Under the pieces are notes generated by a model, which saw nothing but the letters and a program-made list of their open reading frames with translations, made no database searches and was not told the origin of the DNA. 64,000 nt of DNA from Saccharothrix sp. NRRL B-16314 (GTDB taxonomy: Bacteria > Actinomycetota > Actinomycetes > Mycobacteriales > Pseudonocardiaceae): the NCBI RefSeq assembly GCF_000716595.1, contig NZ_JNXC01000013.1:62001-126000 (forward strand), written 5' to 3'. Position 1 is the stretch's first letter, and every line of letters begins with the position of its first letter. A program made the position numbers and the translations under genes. This document shows positions 1 through 8,482 of this stretch, piece by piece.

Positions 1-139
1 CGGCGGACGACAGCCGCGTCACGCCGGGCTCGGCGGTACCGAGCGACGGGGACGGGAACCACGTGTCCAGGACGGCGCCGGTGGGGGTGACGGTGGCGAG
101 TCCGACGCCGTACGCGCCGGTGGGGTTTGTGGTGCTCAC
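1..139 (-). CDS. dapD: Tetrahydrodipicolinate N-succinyltransferase, N-terminal part
   Basis: This is the start of DapD, which succinylates tetrahydrodipicolinate in the succinylase branch of lysine/diaminopimelate synthesis. The 46 visible codons from GTG at 139 read with an N-terminus typical of actinobacterial DapD, including a GIGLAT-like stretch (here [11 protein letters not shown]) and VLDTWFPSP. The rest runs off the left edge. It is divergent from dapE, as in Mycobacterium (Rv1201c/Rv1202), which supports the call although the catalytic left-handed beta-helix is outside the window. Confidence 0.85.
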   Translation of the reverse strand, partial: MSTTNPTGAYGVGLATVTPTGAVLDTWFPSPSLGTAEPGVTRLSSA

Positions 140-164
140 GGGTGCCAACGGTAACGTGCGCCGG
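140..164. promoter_or_regulatory. Compact divergent dapD/dapE promoter
   Basis: Only 25 bp separate the proposed dapD and dapE starts. On the plus strand TAACGT (152-157) lies exactly 7 nt before GTG 165. On the minus strand TACCGT (153 down to 148) lies 8 nt before GTG 139. The two -10-like hexamers overlap head to head, which suggests two mutually exclusive leaderless promoters. This is inference from spacing, since no ribosome binding site is visible on either side. Confidence 0.45.
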
Positions 165-1244
165 GTGGCCGACACCTTCCACCTCGCCTCCGATTCCGTC
201 GAGCTGACCGCCGCGCTCGTCGACGTGCCGAGCGTTTCCGGCGACGAAGCCCGCATCGCCGACCTCGTGGAGCGGTCCCTTGAGGAGCAGACCGCGCTCG
301 AAGTCACCCGGTCCGGCAACACCGTCCTGGCCCGCACGAACCTCGGCCGCCCGTCCCGCGTGGTGCTGGCGGGCCACCTGGACACCGTGCCGATCAACGA
401 CAACATGCCGTCCCGGCTGGAGAACGGCATCCTGCACGGCTGCGGCACGGTCGACATGAAGGGCGGTGACGCGGTGATGCTGCACCTCGCCGCCACCGTC
501 CAGGACCCGCGCCACGACCTCACCTTCATCTTCTACGACTGCGAAGAGGTCGACGCGGTCCGCAACGGCCTCGGTCGCATCGAGCGCGAGATGCCGGAGT
601 GGCTGAAGGGCGACCTCGCGATCGTGTGCGAGCCGTCGAACGGCGTGATCGAGGCCGGCTGCCAGGGCACGATGCGCGTCGACGTCCGCACGAAGGGCGT
701 CCGCGCCCACCCGGCCCGCGCGTGGATGGGCGTGAACGCGATCCACGCCCTGGGCGAAGCCCTGCGCCGCCTGGAGGCCTACGAGGCGCGCCAGGTCGAG
801 ATCGACGGCTGCCTCTACCGCGAGGGCATGCTGGCGGTGCGGGTCAGCGGCGGCGTCGCGGGCAACGTCGTGCCGGACGAGGCGGTGCTCCAGGTCAACC
901 ACCGGTTCGCACCCGACCGCACGCCGGCGCAGGCCGAGCAGCACCTGCGCGAGCTGTTCGAGGGCTACGACGTCACGGTCACCGACGTGTCCGCGGGCGC
1001 CCTGCCCGGTCTCGGCGCGCCGACCACCCGCGAGCTGGTCGAAGCCGCCGGCGGCACACCGGTCGCGAAGCTCGGCTGGACGGACGTGGCCCGGTTCGCC
1101 GCCCTCGGCATGCCCGCCGTCAACTACGGCCCCGGTGACCCGCTGCTCGCGCACACGCAGCAGGAGAACGTCCCGGTGCACCAGATCCGGCAGTGCGTGG
1201 ACGTGCTGCGCCGCTTCCTGAGCCGGCCGGCGTCCTCCCTCTAG
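165..1244 (+). CDS. dapE: Succinyl-diaminopimelate desuccinylase
   Basis: DapE removes succinate from N-succinyl-L,L-diaminopimelate (lysine and peptidoglycan precursor pathway). It is an M20-family zinc hydrolase. The metal/catalytic signature AGHLDTVP and the following [10 protein letters not shown] element are intact, as is the second-half CEEVD. Length is normal, about 359 aa. An in-frame GTG at 63 would run into the divergent dapD and add unrelated residues. GTG 165 is preferred because it matches the family N-terminus ([11 protein letters not shown] near residue 13) and lies 7 nt after a TAACGT element; GTG 156 is an alternative. Confidence 0.93.
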   Translation: MADTFHLASDSVELTAALVDVPSVSGDEARIADLVERSLEEQTALEVTRSGNTVLARTNLGRPSRVVLAGHLDTVPINDNMPSRLENGILHGCGTVDMKGGDAVMLHLAATVQDPRHDLTFIFYDCEEVDAVRNGLGRIEREMPEWLKGDLAIVCEPSNGVIEAGCQGTMRVDVRTKGVRAHPARAWMGVNAIHALGEALRRLEAYEARQVEIDGCLYREGMLAVRVSGGVAGNVVPDEAVLQVNHRFAPDRTPAQAEQHLRELFEGYDVTVTDVSAGALPGLGAPTTRELVEAAGGTPVAKLGWTDVARFAALGMPAVNYGPGDPLLAHTQQENVPVHQIRQCVDVLRRFLSRPASSL

Positions 1245-1254
1245 ACTCCCGGCA

Positions 1255-2022
1255 ATGACGGAGAACGACGTGGACGAACACCCCAAGGAGAAGCAGCGCG
1301 GACCGGTCGTCCTGCGTCGCGAACGCCGTGATGAGCTGACCACCACGGATCAGCGGCTGCTGGACTCGCGCGGCCCGAGCGACTGGGTGCACACGGACCC
1401 GTGGCGCGTGCTGCGCATCCAGGCGGAGTTCGTCGAGGGTTTCGGCGCGCTGGCCGAGGTGCCGAGCGCGGTGACCGTGTTCGGTTCCGCCCGCACCGGC
1501 CGCGACCACCCCGAGTACGAGACGGGCCGCAAGCTGGGCGCCGCGCTGGCCGAGGCCGGGTTCGCGGTGATCACCGGCGGCGGTCCGGGCGCGATGGAGG
1601 CGGTCAACCGGGGCTGCTCGGAGGCGGGCGGGTTCTCCGTCGGCCTCGGCATCGAGCTGCCGTTCGAGCAGGGCCTGAACCCGTGGGTCGACCTGGGCGT
1701 GAACTTCCGCTACTTCTTCGTGCGCAAGACCATGTTCATCAAGTACTCGCAGGCGTTCATCTGCCTGCCGGGCGGGTTCGGCACGCTGGACGAGCTGTTC
1801 GAGGCGCTGACCCTGGTGCAGACGAAGAAGGTCACCAAGTTCCCGGTCGTGCTGTTCGGCAAGTCGTACTGGCAGGGCCTGTACGACTGGGTGCGCGACT
1901 CGGTGCTGACCGGCGGCAAGGTCGGCGAGAAGGACCTGGACCTGCTGTACCTGACCGACGACATCGACGACGCGGTGCGCGTGGTGAACGACGCGCACAA
2001 GGCCTGGGCGGACGCACATTGA
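1255..2022 (+). CDS. LOG-family nucleotide phosphoribohydrolase (long form)
   Basis: A 255-aa protein of the LOG/TIGR00730 family (Rossmann-like). Characterised members release free base from nucleoside 5'-monophosphates, for example cytokinin nucleotides. GGGPGAME is at residues 108-115 and PGGFGTLDE at 172-180, both diagnostic, with the RK pair at 157-158. About 70 N-terminal residues precede the fold and are charged and unassigned. The ATG sits 7 nt after TAGACT (1242-1247), whose first three bases are also the dapE stop. It overlaps the next LOG gene by 4 bp, so the two are probably cotranscribed. The true substrate is unknown. Confidence 0.85.
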   Translation: MTENDVDEHPKEKQRGPVVLRRERRDELTTTDQRLLDSRGPSDWVHTDPWRVLRIQAEFVEGFGALAEVPSAVTVFGSARTGRDHPEYETGRKLGAALAEAGFAVITGGGPGAMEAVNRGCSEAGGFSVGLGIELPFEQGLNPWVDLGVNFRYFFVRKTMFIKYSQAFICLPGGFGTLDELFEALTLVQTKKVTKFPVVLFGKSYWQGLYDWVRDSVLTGGKVGEKDLDLLYLTDDIDDAVRVVNDAHKAWADAH

Positions 2023-2555
2023 CCACGGTGACGGTGTACTGCGGATCGCTGCGGACGGTCCCGGACAGCTACTTGCAGTTGGCGGCGGACGTGGGCGCGC
2101 GGATCGCGGCCCGCGGCTGGGGGCTGACGTGGGGCGGCGGTCGGACGTCCATGATGGGCGAGGTCGCGCGAGCTGCCCGTGAGGGCGGCGCCCGCACGAC
2201 CGGCGTCATCCCGCGCGGCCTGGTGGACCGCGAACTGGCCGACTCCGACGCCGACGAACTGCTGGTGGTCGAGACGATGCGCGACCGCAAGGCGTTGATG
2301 GAGGCGCACGGCGACGCGTTCCTGGCCCTGCCGGGCGGGATCGGCACCTGCGAGGAGCTGTTCGAGGTGTGGACGGCGCGGGCGTTGGCCATGCACGCCA
2401 AGCCGGTGGTGCTGCTGGACGTGGACGGCCACTACCGCGGGCTGCTCGACTGGCTGACCGAGCTGCACGGCCGCGGGTTCGTGTCCCGCGCCGCGCTCGA
2501 CCTGCTGGTGGTCACGGACGACGTCGAGGTCGCGCTGGACGCTTGTGCCGGTTAG
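2019..2555 (+). CDS. LOG-family protein (short form), Rv1205-like
   Basis: A second LOG-family enzyme of about 178 aa, close in length and sequence to M. tuberculosis Rv1205, which has been studied as a cytokinin-activating phosphoribohydrolase. PGGIGTCEE lies at residues 105-113 and the catalytic R-K pair at 90-91. The proposed start is TTG 2019, embedded in the stop of the upstream LOG gene (TTGA overlap); GTG 2028 is the alternative. Two different LOG paralogues in tandem suggests a shared nucleotide-salvage or signalling role, not proven. Confidence 0.85.
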   Translation: MTTVTVYCGSLRTVPDSYLQLAADVGARIAARGWGLTWGGGRTSMMGEVARAAREGGARTTGVIPRGLVDRELADSDADELLVVETMRDRKALMEAHGDAFLALPGGIGTCEELFEVWTARALAMHAKPVVLLDVDGHYRGLLDWLTELHGRGFVSRAALDLLVVTDDVEVALDACAG

Positions 2556-3595
2556 CTGACACGGGCCTCCCCGAGGCCGCGGGCGGTGGCCAGGCGATCG
2601 GCTTCCTCGGCGAACATGTCGACGTCCAGCGGCACGAACGGCGAGAGCTTCACGTCCAGCCGGTCGGCGGTCGCCTTGGCCTGCCAGGTGCCGAGCACCT
2701 CGCCGTCCACGAGCAGCGCGCCGCGTCGGCCGAGGATGCGCCACACCTCCTTCTGGTGCGCCTTGTCCGGCACCAGCAGGTCGCGGTCGCGGGCGTTGAG
2801 GTACGGGTCGAGCGGCGGGAGGAGCCGGACCACCTCGGGCTGTGGCGGGTTCTCGAACGCCTCGATCCGGTCGGCGGGCAGCCACGCGCGCTTGGAGATG
2901 GCGACCAGGTCGTCCGGCCACACGTCCTTGACGTCGCGGACGGGCGCGCCGAAGTAGTTCGCGACCTCCGACGGCCCGGCGGGGCCGTGCAGCCTGAGGT
3001 AGTCGGCGATCAGCGCGTCGAAGCCGTGTGAGGCGTCGGGGACGTCCCGCCGGTCCTCCAGCGGCACGAACGTCACCGTCTTCTCGGCCGGGTCGAACCG
3101 CAGGCCGGCGGGCAGCACGGCGAGGCGGAAGATCGGGTCGAGGACGTGCGTGGCGTCGCAGCCCCGGCACCAGCCGGTGACCTCGGGACGCACCTCCGAC
3201 GTGAGGCGGGACGACGCCTCGCCTTTCGTCATCGGCTCCGTGACCACTTCGCGCAGTGCGGACGCGACTTCGCGCAGCGCCGCGCGGCCGTCGTCCACGG
3301 GTGGGCGGTTCATCCGGGCCACGGCGTCGGCGTCGGTCAACGGCCACAGCCTGGCGGCCAGTCCGGGCACGTCGTCGGCGCGGTGCCAGTGGGGTGCGCC
3401 CCGCACGGTCCACGTGAGGGTGAAGGCGGTCAGGTCGGGCACGCGGTCGAGCCGGGCGGCCAGCGCGGGCACCGCGGACCGTTCCGAGTCCTGGAGGCCG
3501 AGGTCGAACACGCGCAGGGCGGACGCGTCGGCGGCGGTCCGGTCGAACTGGTGCGCGGCGACCCGGTAGGCGATCACCCGTTCCCGGTCAGCCAA
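2552..3595 (-). CDS. Winged-helix DNA-binding domain protein (HTH_42/AlkZ-like)
   Basis: A 347-aa protein of the HTH_42 (formerly DUF1006) family. Relatives include the AlkZ/AlkX DNA glycosylases that unhook interstrand crosslinks, but many members are uncharacterised. A family-like LGLQD stretch is near residue 33. I cannot confirm the catalytic QxQ/QxD signature, so enzymatic activity is left open. Start is TTG 3595 (GTG 3577 is possible). The stop overlaps the convergent LOG gene by 4 bp. The start overlaps the upstream DUF3224 gene by 8 bp, which implies one minus-strand operon. Confidence 0.7.
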   Translation of the reverse strand: MADRERVIAYRVAAHQFDRTAADASALRVFDLGLQDSERSAVPALAARLDRVPDLTAFTLTWTVRGAPHWHRADDVPGLAARLWPLTDADAVARMNRPPVDDGRAALREVASALREVVTEPMTKGEASSRLTSEVRPEVTGWCRGCDATHVLDPIFRLAVLPAGLRFDPAEKTVTFVPLEDRRDVPDASHGFDALIADYLRLHGPAGPSEVANYFGAPVRDVKDVWPDDLVAISKRAWLPADRIEAFENPPQPEVVRLLPPLDPYLNARDRDLLVPDKAHQKEVWRILGRRGALLVDGEVLGTWQAKATADRLDVKLSPFVPLDVDMFAEEADRLATARGLGEARVS

Positions 3596-3980
3596 GGTCG
3601 TGGTCCCCGGTGAGCAGTTCGTGGTCCAGGGTGATGAGTTCGTGCTCCAGCCGGGCCGTGCCGGAGATGCCGGCCAGCTCGCCGGTGCCCGACCCCGGCA
3701 CGACGTGGCCCCAGAACTCGGCGCCGGCCGCCGACATGACGGCGCCGTGCTGGAGCACGAACGTCCCGGACTTGCCGTCGACGGTGCCCACGAACCGCTC
3801 GGTGCCCACGTAGCCCGCCGAGCCTTCCGACGGTTGGCACGTGGTCAGCTCGGCGGTGCTCGTGCCCTCCATGACGCCGCTGTACGCCTTGTCCACGAGG
3901 ACGCGGGCCAGCTGCGGTTCCGCCTCGTCGTAGACCGCCTGGTCCCACCGCGTGATCTTGAACGTCGACTTCGATTCCAT
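3588..3980 (-). CDS. DUF3224 domain protein
   Basis: A 130-aa protein matching the DUF3224 family: small, single-domain beta-barrel-like proteins of unknown function that are common in actinobacteria. The core GTSTAEL-TTCQ region and the C-terminal GISGTARLEHE stretch are recognisable. ATG 3980 is preceded by GAGGATC at a usable distance. It is first in a two-gene operon with the winged-helix gene. A 17-bp palindrome lies 24 bp upstream and is likely the operator that controls it. Confidence 0.72.
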   Translation of the reverse strand: MESKSTFKITRWDQAVYDEAEPQLARVLVDKAYSGVMEGTSTAELTTCQPSEGSAGYVGTERFVGTVDGKSGTFVLQHGAVMSAAGAEFWGHVVPGSGTGELAGISGTARLEHELITLDHELLTGDHDLG

Positions 3981-4003
3981 GTCGGTGATCCTCGCAGCAA
4001 GTC

Positions 4004-4020
4004 CTGACAGCTGCTGTCAG
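4004..4020. promoter_or_regulatory. Palindromic operator upstream of the DUF3224 operon
   Basis: Perfect 8-bp inverted repeat CTGACAGC-T-GCTGTCAG, 24 bp upstream of ATG 3980. Size and symmetry fit a TetR- or MarR-type dimer site. The downstream product pair includes a winged-helix protein, so autoregulation is possible but unproven. Confidence 0.5.
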
Positions 4021-4023
4021 CTA

Positions 4024-4048
4024 TGTGGACAGGTCGGGGTTGTCCACA
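4024..4048. promoter_or_regulatory. Inverted pair of DnaA-box-like 9-mers / hairpin
   Basis: TTGTCCACA (4040-4048, plus) and CTGTCCACA (4032-4024, minus) face each other and form an 8-bp stem around a 9-nt loop. TTGTCCACA matches the actinobacterial DnaA-box form. The same hairpin could instead terminate the minus-strand hydrolase gene ending at 4142. There is no T-tract. Confidence 0.4.
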
Positions 4049-4141
4049 GGCGTGGGGCGAGTGCCTGGAAATTGTCGGTGCACCCGCCCCGCCCCTCAGG
4101 ACCTGAACAGCTCGAACGACTTCACCAAACCCAAGGGCCGG

Positions 4142-5632
4142 TCAGCCGAGCGGCACCTTCAGCCACGAGTCCGCGCCGAACGCCACCGACGAGCCGAGCG
4201 TGCTGGAACTGCCGTAGCGCGCGTCCACCGTGTCCACGACGAGCACCAGCCGGTTGCCCGCCGACACGTTCCACACCGCCGGTTCCAGGTCCAGGTCCAC
4301 CGCCCTGGTGCCGGTTCCGGTGAGCGTCACCGGCTTGTGCGTGATCAACGCACCCAACCCGAACACGTTCACCTCGTACAGGTACGCGTACAAAGTGGTC
4401 TTGGCGGCGCTCGGCGTGACCGTCAGGTGGGCACGAGGTGTGCCGCTGACCGTGGTGGACGTCCACTGGACCGGCCCGCGCCACACCGCGGCGGCCCCTC
4501 GGTCGATCAGCGGGGTCGAGACGCCGACCGGGATGTCCAGGAAGCCCTGCAACGCACCCGACACGATGACCGTGCCGCTCTCGGCGATGGTCGGCCACCC
4601 GGCGCCGATCCGGTCCGCCGTCAACGCGACCGTGTCGGTCCGCGCGGTGGCCGCGGCCCACGACGGGTACGAGCGCCAGGCGCCGCCGTTGTTCGGCTTG
4701 ACCTGCACGGGGTTCTCGCGGTTGATGCCGTTGTCCACGCCCTTGAGGTGGTGGTCGAACCAGCGCCCGACGGACGTCCAGATCTCGTTCGGCAGCCCGG
4801 CCGCGCCGAACAGCTCGGCGGTGGCGTGGTCACCGGGCGAGAGCATGAGCCGCTTCGACGTGCTCAGCGCGCCGAAGAAGTCGGTGATCTGGCTCGGCGG
4901 GAACAGCCCGTCGTTCCACGCGTTGCCGATCATCACCGCGGCCTTGATCGACGACACGTGCGTGGCGGGCGACCGCGGCGGCGAGATCGGCAGCACGTCG
5001 GCGAACCGGTGCTCCCGGTAGGCGGCCTCCGCTTCGCGCAGCACCGGCCCGGGACGTCCGGTCAGGTGACCGGCGGCCAGCAGCAGTTCGACGGCCTGCG
5101 CGCTGACCGTCTCGTTCGGGTAGAGCGACCGGCCGAGGTCGGTCCACGTGCTGAGCGCCGTCACGGCCTTGATCCGCGGGTCGGCCGCGGCGGCGAGCAG
5201 GGACTGGCCCGCGCCGTACGAGATGCCGCCGACGCCGATCCGGGCGGGATCACCGGCGGCCCGCGCCAGGCCCCAGTCGATCACCCGGCTGACGTCGGCC
5301 ACGGTGTCCGGCCCGGCCACGTCGATCTCGCCCGCCGAGTCGTGGAACCCGCGCGACGTGTAGCTGATCACCGAGTAGCCGGACTCGTAGGCGAGCTTGG
5401 CCGCCGCGCCGACGTACTCGATGTTGTTCACGCCCCAGCTCGACGGCAGCACGATCAGCGGGAACGGTCCGCTGCCGCGTCCGGTCGGTGTGACGACGAG
5501 TGCCTTGAGCGGGGTGCCGCCCTGGCCGGGGATGGTTTCGTAGGCCACCGCGAAACCGGGTGCGGCCTGTGCGGGCGGTGTCAGCACCACCGCCAGCAGG
5601 GCGGCGAGGAGCAGGGGAAGTGATCGGCGCAC
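4142..5632 (-). CDS. Secreted CocE/NonD-family alpha/beta hydrolase
   Basis: A 496-aa exported hydrolase of the CocE/X-Pro dipeptidyl-peptidase (peptidase S15-like) group. A signal peptide is clear: RRSLPLLL hydrophobic core followed by an AQA-A cleavage-type site near residue 25. The nucleophile elbow GGISYGAG and an N-terminal catalytic-fold core are present, followed by a C-terminal jelly-roll region as in X-Pro peptidases. GTG 5632 is chosen because AAGGAGG lies just upstream; a longer frame would hide the signal peptide. The substrate cannot be inferred. It is divergent from folP2, with a TetR-type operator between. Confidence 0.82.
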   Translation of the reverse strand: MRRSLPLLLAALLAVVLTPPAQAAPGFAVAYETIPGQGGTPLKALVVTPTGRGSGPFPLIVLPSSWGVNNIEYVGAAAKLAYESGYSVISYTSRGFHDSAGEIDVAGPDTVADVSRVIDWGLARAAGDPARIGVGGISYGAGQSLLAAAADPRIKAVTALSTWTDLGRSLYPNETVSAQAVELLLAAGHLTGRPGPVLREAEAAYREHRFADVLPISPPRSPATHVSSIKAAVMIGNAWNDGLFPPSQITDFFGALSTSKRLMLSPGDHATAELFGAAGLPNEIWTSVGRWFDHHLKGVDNGINRENPVQVKPNNGGAWRSYPSWAAATARTDTVALTADRIGAGWPTIAESGTVIVSGALQGFLDIPVGVSTPLIDRGAAAVWRGPVQWTSTTVSGTPRAHLTVTPSAAKTTLYAYLYEVNVFGLGALITHKPVTLTGTGTRAVDLDLEPAVWNVSAGNRLVLVVDTVDARYGSSSTLGSSVAFGADSWLKVPLG

Positions 5633-5670
5633 GAGGTCCTCCTTGACCGTGACCTGGATCACGCAGGGTG

Positions 5671-5706
5671 TTACCGGCGAGTAAACACGAACCGTACTCG
5701 CGAGTA
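5671..5706. promoter_or_regulatory. TetR-type operator between hydrolase and folP2
   Basis: TACTCGCGAGTA (5695-5706) is a perfect 12-bp palindrome. TTAC-CGGCGA-GTAA (5671-5684) is a second, imperfect one. CGAGTA half-sites recur 23 bp apart. This arrangement fits cooperative TetR-family dimers acting on the hydrolase promoter. No cognate regulator gene is adjacent. Confidence 0.45.
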
Positions 5707-5759
5707 GCAGGGGTCTGTGACACAGCTCACCGGCAGTGGGCACGTGGCACGATGCGGTC

Positions 5760-6620
5760 ATGCGGTTCGGGTCACGAGAGGTCGCCGGGGATCGCGCGCT
5801 GGTGATGGCCATCGTCAACCGGACGCGCGACTCCTTCTACGACCGCGGCGCCACGTTCGAGGACGAGGCCGCCATGGCCGCGGTGGACCGCGCGGTCGCC
5901 GACGGCGCGGACATCGTCGACATCGGCGGGGTCAAGGCGGGCTCCAAGGGCGAAGTGGTCGACGCCGCCGAGGAAGCACGTCGGGTCGTGCCGTTCGTCG
6001 CGGCCGTCCGCGAGCGGCACCCGGACCTGGTGATCAGCGTCGACACATGGCGGCACGAGGTGGGCCGTGCCGTGTGCGAGGTGGGCGCGGACCTGATCAA
6101 CGACACGTGGGCGGGCGCGGACCCGGCGCTCGCCGAAGTGGCGGCCGAGTTCGGCGTGGGCATCGTCTGCTCGCACACCGGCGGCCTGGAACCGCGCACC
6201 GATCCGCACCGCGTCCACTACGCCGACGTGGTGGCGTCCGTGGCGGCGGAACTGGTCGAGCGGGCCGAGCGGATGGTGGCGCTGGGCGTGCCGGCGGCGG
6301 GTGTCCTGATCGACCCGACCCACGACTTCGGCAAGAACACCTGGCACGGGCTGGAGCTGCTGCGGCGGCTGGACGAGCTGGTGGCGACCGGGTGGCCGGT
6401 GCTGATGGCGTTGTCCAACAAGGATTTCGTCGGCGAGACGCTCGGCGCGGAGGTGGGTGACCGGGTGGACGGCACGCTGGCCGCGACGTCGGTGGCCGCC
6501 TGGTCCGGCGCGAAGGTGTTCCGGGCGCACCAGGTGCGGCAGACCCGCCGGGTGGTGGAGATGGTGGCGAGCATCGCGGGCACGCGTCCGCCGGCACGGG
6601 TGCTGAGGGCGTTGGCCTGA
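5760..6620 (+). CDS. folP2: Dihydropteroate synthase-like protein FolP2
   Basis: A 286-aa TIM-barrel protein of the DHPS (pterin-binding) family. MAIVNRTRDSFYDRG near residue 16, the DTWR-containing strand, DPTHDFGKN and LSNKDFVGET are conserved with mycobacterial FolP2. FolP2 is the paralogue that in mycobacteria lacks clear DHPS activity, so a folate role should not be assumed. ATG 5760 aligns best with the family core. The stop overlaps the gpgS start (TGATG), the same folP2-gpgS coupling seen at Rv1207-Rv1208, which hints at a link to methylglucose lipopolysaccharide synthesis. Confidence 0.9.
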   Translation: MRFGSREVAGDRALVMAIVNRTRDSFYDRGATFEDEAAMAAVDRAVADGADIVDIGGVKAGSKGEVVDAAEEARRVVPFVAAVRERHPDLVISVDTWRHEVGRAVCEVGADLINDTWAGADPALAEVAAEFGVGIVCSHTGGLEPRTDPHRVHYADVVASVAAELVERAERMVALGVPAAGVLIDPTHDFGKNTWHGLELLRRLDELVATGWPVLMALSNKDFVGETLGAEVGDRVDGTLAATSVAAWSGAKVFRAHQVRQTRRVVEMVASIAGTRPPARVLRALA

Positions 6621-7519
6621 TGCCGGACTGGTTCGCGTCCAACACGTGGCAGAGTCCGCAGTGGACGGTGCCGGAGCTGGTGGCGCGCAAGGGGAGTCGG
6701 ACCGTCAGCGTGGTGCTGCCCGCGTTGGACGAAGAGGCGACGGTCGGTGACGTCGTCGGCGTCGTGCGCCCGCTGCTGGGTGGTCTGGTGGACGAGCTCG
6801 TCGTGGTGGACTCGGGGTCCGCGGACGGCACGGTGGCGCGTGCCGCGGAAGCGGGCGCGCGGGTGGTGCACCGGACGGACGTGCTGCCCGAGCTGGAACC
6901 GCGGCCCGGTAAGGGCGAGGTGCTGTGGCGCTCGCTCGCGGCCACGTCCGGTGACCTGGTGGTGTTCCTGGACTCCGACCTGGTGGACCCTGACCCGGAG
7001 TTCGTGCCCGCGCTGCTCGGCCCGCTGCTGACCCGGGACGTGCACCTGGTGAAGGGCTTCTACCGGCGGCCGTTGCGGCTGGAGAGCACCGGCGGCGGCC
7101 GGGTCACCGAGCTGACGGCCCGTCCGCTGCTCAACGCGTTGCGGCCGGAGCTGGCCGGCGTCGTGCAGCCGCTGGGCGGGGAGTACGCGGGCACGCGCGA
7201 GTTCCTGGAGTCGGTGCCGTTCGCGCCCGGTTACGGCGTGGAGATCGGGTTGCTGCTCGACGCGCACACCCGATACGGGCTGGCCGGGATCGCGCAGGTC
7301 AACCTGGGTGTGCGCAAGCACCGCAACCGGGACCTGCGCCAGCTCGGACCGATGGCGGCTCAGATCATGGGCACGGCGCTGCGGCGGTGCGGTGTGCCGG
7401 TGGCGTCGTCCACGTTGACGCAGTTCGTGCCGTTCGACGGCGAGTGGCTGCCGTCGGCGGTCGACGTGCCGGCGGACGACCGGCCCGCCATGCGTTCGGT
7501 GCTCCAGCGGTCGCGGTAG
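6620..7519 (+). CDS. gpgS: Glucosyl-3-phosphoglycerate synthase
   Basis: GpgS (GT81, GT-A fold) transfers glucose from NDP-glucose to 3-phosphoglycerate, the first step toward methylglucose lipopolysaccharides or the solute glucosylglycerate. VVLPALDEE near residue 31, VVDSGSADGT at 62-71, and the metal-binding DSD triad at 118-120 are present, followed by the HLVKGFYRRP region. The 299-aa length is slightly short of mycobacterial GpgS. The start overlaps the folP2 stop by one base. No phosphatase gene (gpgP) is seen nearby. Confidence 0.92.
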   Translation: MPDWFASNTWQSPQWTVPELVARKGSRTVSVVLPALDEEATVGDVVGVVRPLLGGLVDELVVVDSGSADGTVARAAEAGARVVHRTDVLPELEPRPGKGEVLWRSLAATSGDLVVFLDSDLVDPDPEFVPALLGPLLTRDVHLVKGFYRRPLRLESTGGGRVTELTARPLLNALRPELAGVVQPLGGEYAGTREFLESVPFAPGYGVEIGLLLDAHTRYGLAGIAQVNLGVRKHRNRDLRQLGPMAAQIMGTALRRCGVPVASSTLTQFVPFDGEWLPSAVDVPADDRPAMRSVLQRSR

Positions 7520-7650
7520 TGGCCGGGAGCTTCGACCAGCTCGGCGTGCGTGCCAGATGTCGTTCGTCCTGGTGCTCCGACCGGCCGTACTCGCCCGCCG
7601 GTGCGTGGTGTTCTCGTCGGTGTGACGGGGGGATGTGTCACGATCGTGTC

Positions 7651-8082
7651 GTGACCTCAGCGCTCATCTACATAGTCGTCATGGCTCTCGTGGCGGCCGT
7701 GGTGTTCCTGCTGGCCGCGCTGGTGTTCGGGCGCGGCGAGGAACTGGCACCGCTGCCGCCCGGCGCGTCGCCGACCAGGCTCCCGGCCGACGACGTGACC
7801 CCCGACGACGTGCGCGACGTGAAGTTCCAGCAGGTCCTGCGCGGCTACAAGATGACCGAGGTCGACTGGGTGATCGACCGCCTGGCCGACGAGGTCGAGC
7901 GGCTGCGCGGCCGGGTCGACGAGCTGGAGGACGCCCTGGGCGTCGAACCGCGGGCCAAGCGGGGCGATGAGCCGGACGCCACGCCGGACGCCAAGCCGGG
8001 CGTCGAGTCAGAGCCCGGACACGAGCCCGGACGTCCGGTCGACCGCGTGGCGGAACGAGAGCCCGAGCATGACCCGGCTTGA
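7651..8082 (+). CDS. Single-TM DivIVA-domain protein (Rv1209-like)
   Basis: A 143-aa protein with one N-terminal membrane segment (residues 5-27, IVVMALVAAVVFLLAAL), then a short DivIVA-type motif: RDVKFQQVLRGYKMTEVDWVI continuing into a coiled coil (about 75-105). The tail is Pro/Glu/Asp-rich and low in complexity. The position between gpgS and tag matches Rv1209. DivIVA motifs usually target proteins to curved or growing membrane, so a polar-growth role is plausible. GTG 7651 follows CACGAT by 6 nt and no ribosome site is visible. It overlaps the next gene by 14 bp. Confidence 0.75.
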   Translation: MTSALIYIVVMALVAAVVFLLAALVFGRGEELAPLPPGASPTRLPADDVTPDDVRDVKFQQVLRGYKMTEVDWVIDRLADEVERLRGRVDELEDALGVEPRAKRGDEPDATPDAKPGVESEPGHEPGRPVDRVAEREPEHDPA

Positions 8083-8482
8083 CCTGCGCGTCGACGTCGA
8101 GGCACCGGCGGCGACCACCTGGGCCGCGCTCACCGACTGGGCGCGGCAGGGCGAGTGGATGCTCGGCACCACCGTCCGCGTCACCAGCGGTGACGGCGCG
8201 AGCGAGGGGAGCGGGCTCGAGGCGTTCACCGGCATCGGCCCGCTCGGCTTCACCGACACCATGCGCATCACCGCGTGGGAGCCGCCGACGCGCTGCGCCG
8301 TCGAGCACACCGGCCGGCTCGTGCGCGGCACCGGCGAGTTCCGCGTCGTTCCCCGCGGCGACGCGCGCAGCGAACTCGTCTGGTCCGAGGACATCGCGCT
8401 GCCGCTCAACCTGGCCTTCGCGCCGGGCGTGCTGTGGTCGCTGCGCCGTTTCGCCGCCTTCGCCCGGGAGTACTCCGCATGA
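8069..8482 (+). CDS. SRPBCC-family (polyketide cyclase/START-like) protein
   Basis: A 137-aa protein of the SRPBCC/polyketide-cyclase-like superfamily, which forms a hydrophobic-cavity helix-grip fold binding lipids or small aromatics. The opening (RLDLRVDVEAPAATTWAALTD) and the closing helix with RRFAAFAREY fit the fold. No catalytic residue can be assigned. It is embedded in an operon: it overlaps the DivIVA-like gene by 14 bp and the tag gene by 4 bp (ATGA). The ligand is unknown. Confidence 0.72.
   Translation: MTRLDLRVDVEAPAATTWAALTDWARQGEWMLGTTVRVTSGDGASEGSGLEAFTGIGPLGFTDTMRITAWEPPTRCAVEHTGRLVRGTGEFRVVPRGDARSELVWSEDIALPLNLAFAPGVLWSLRRFAAFAREYSA

Noticed and set aside
1120..2019. Long minus-strand frame opposite the first LOG gene
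   Set aside because: Low-complexity His/Val/Arg reading created by high GC; no domain, and the plus-strand LOG motifs are clear.
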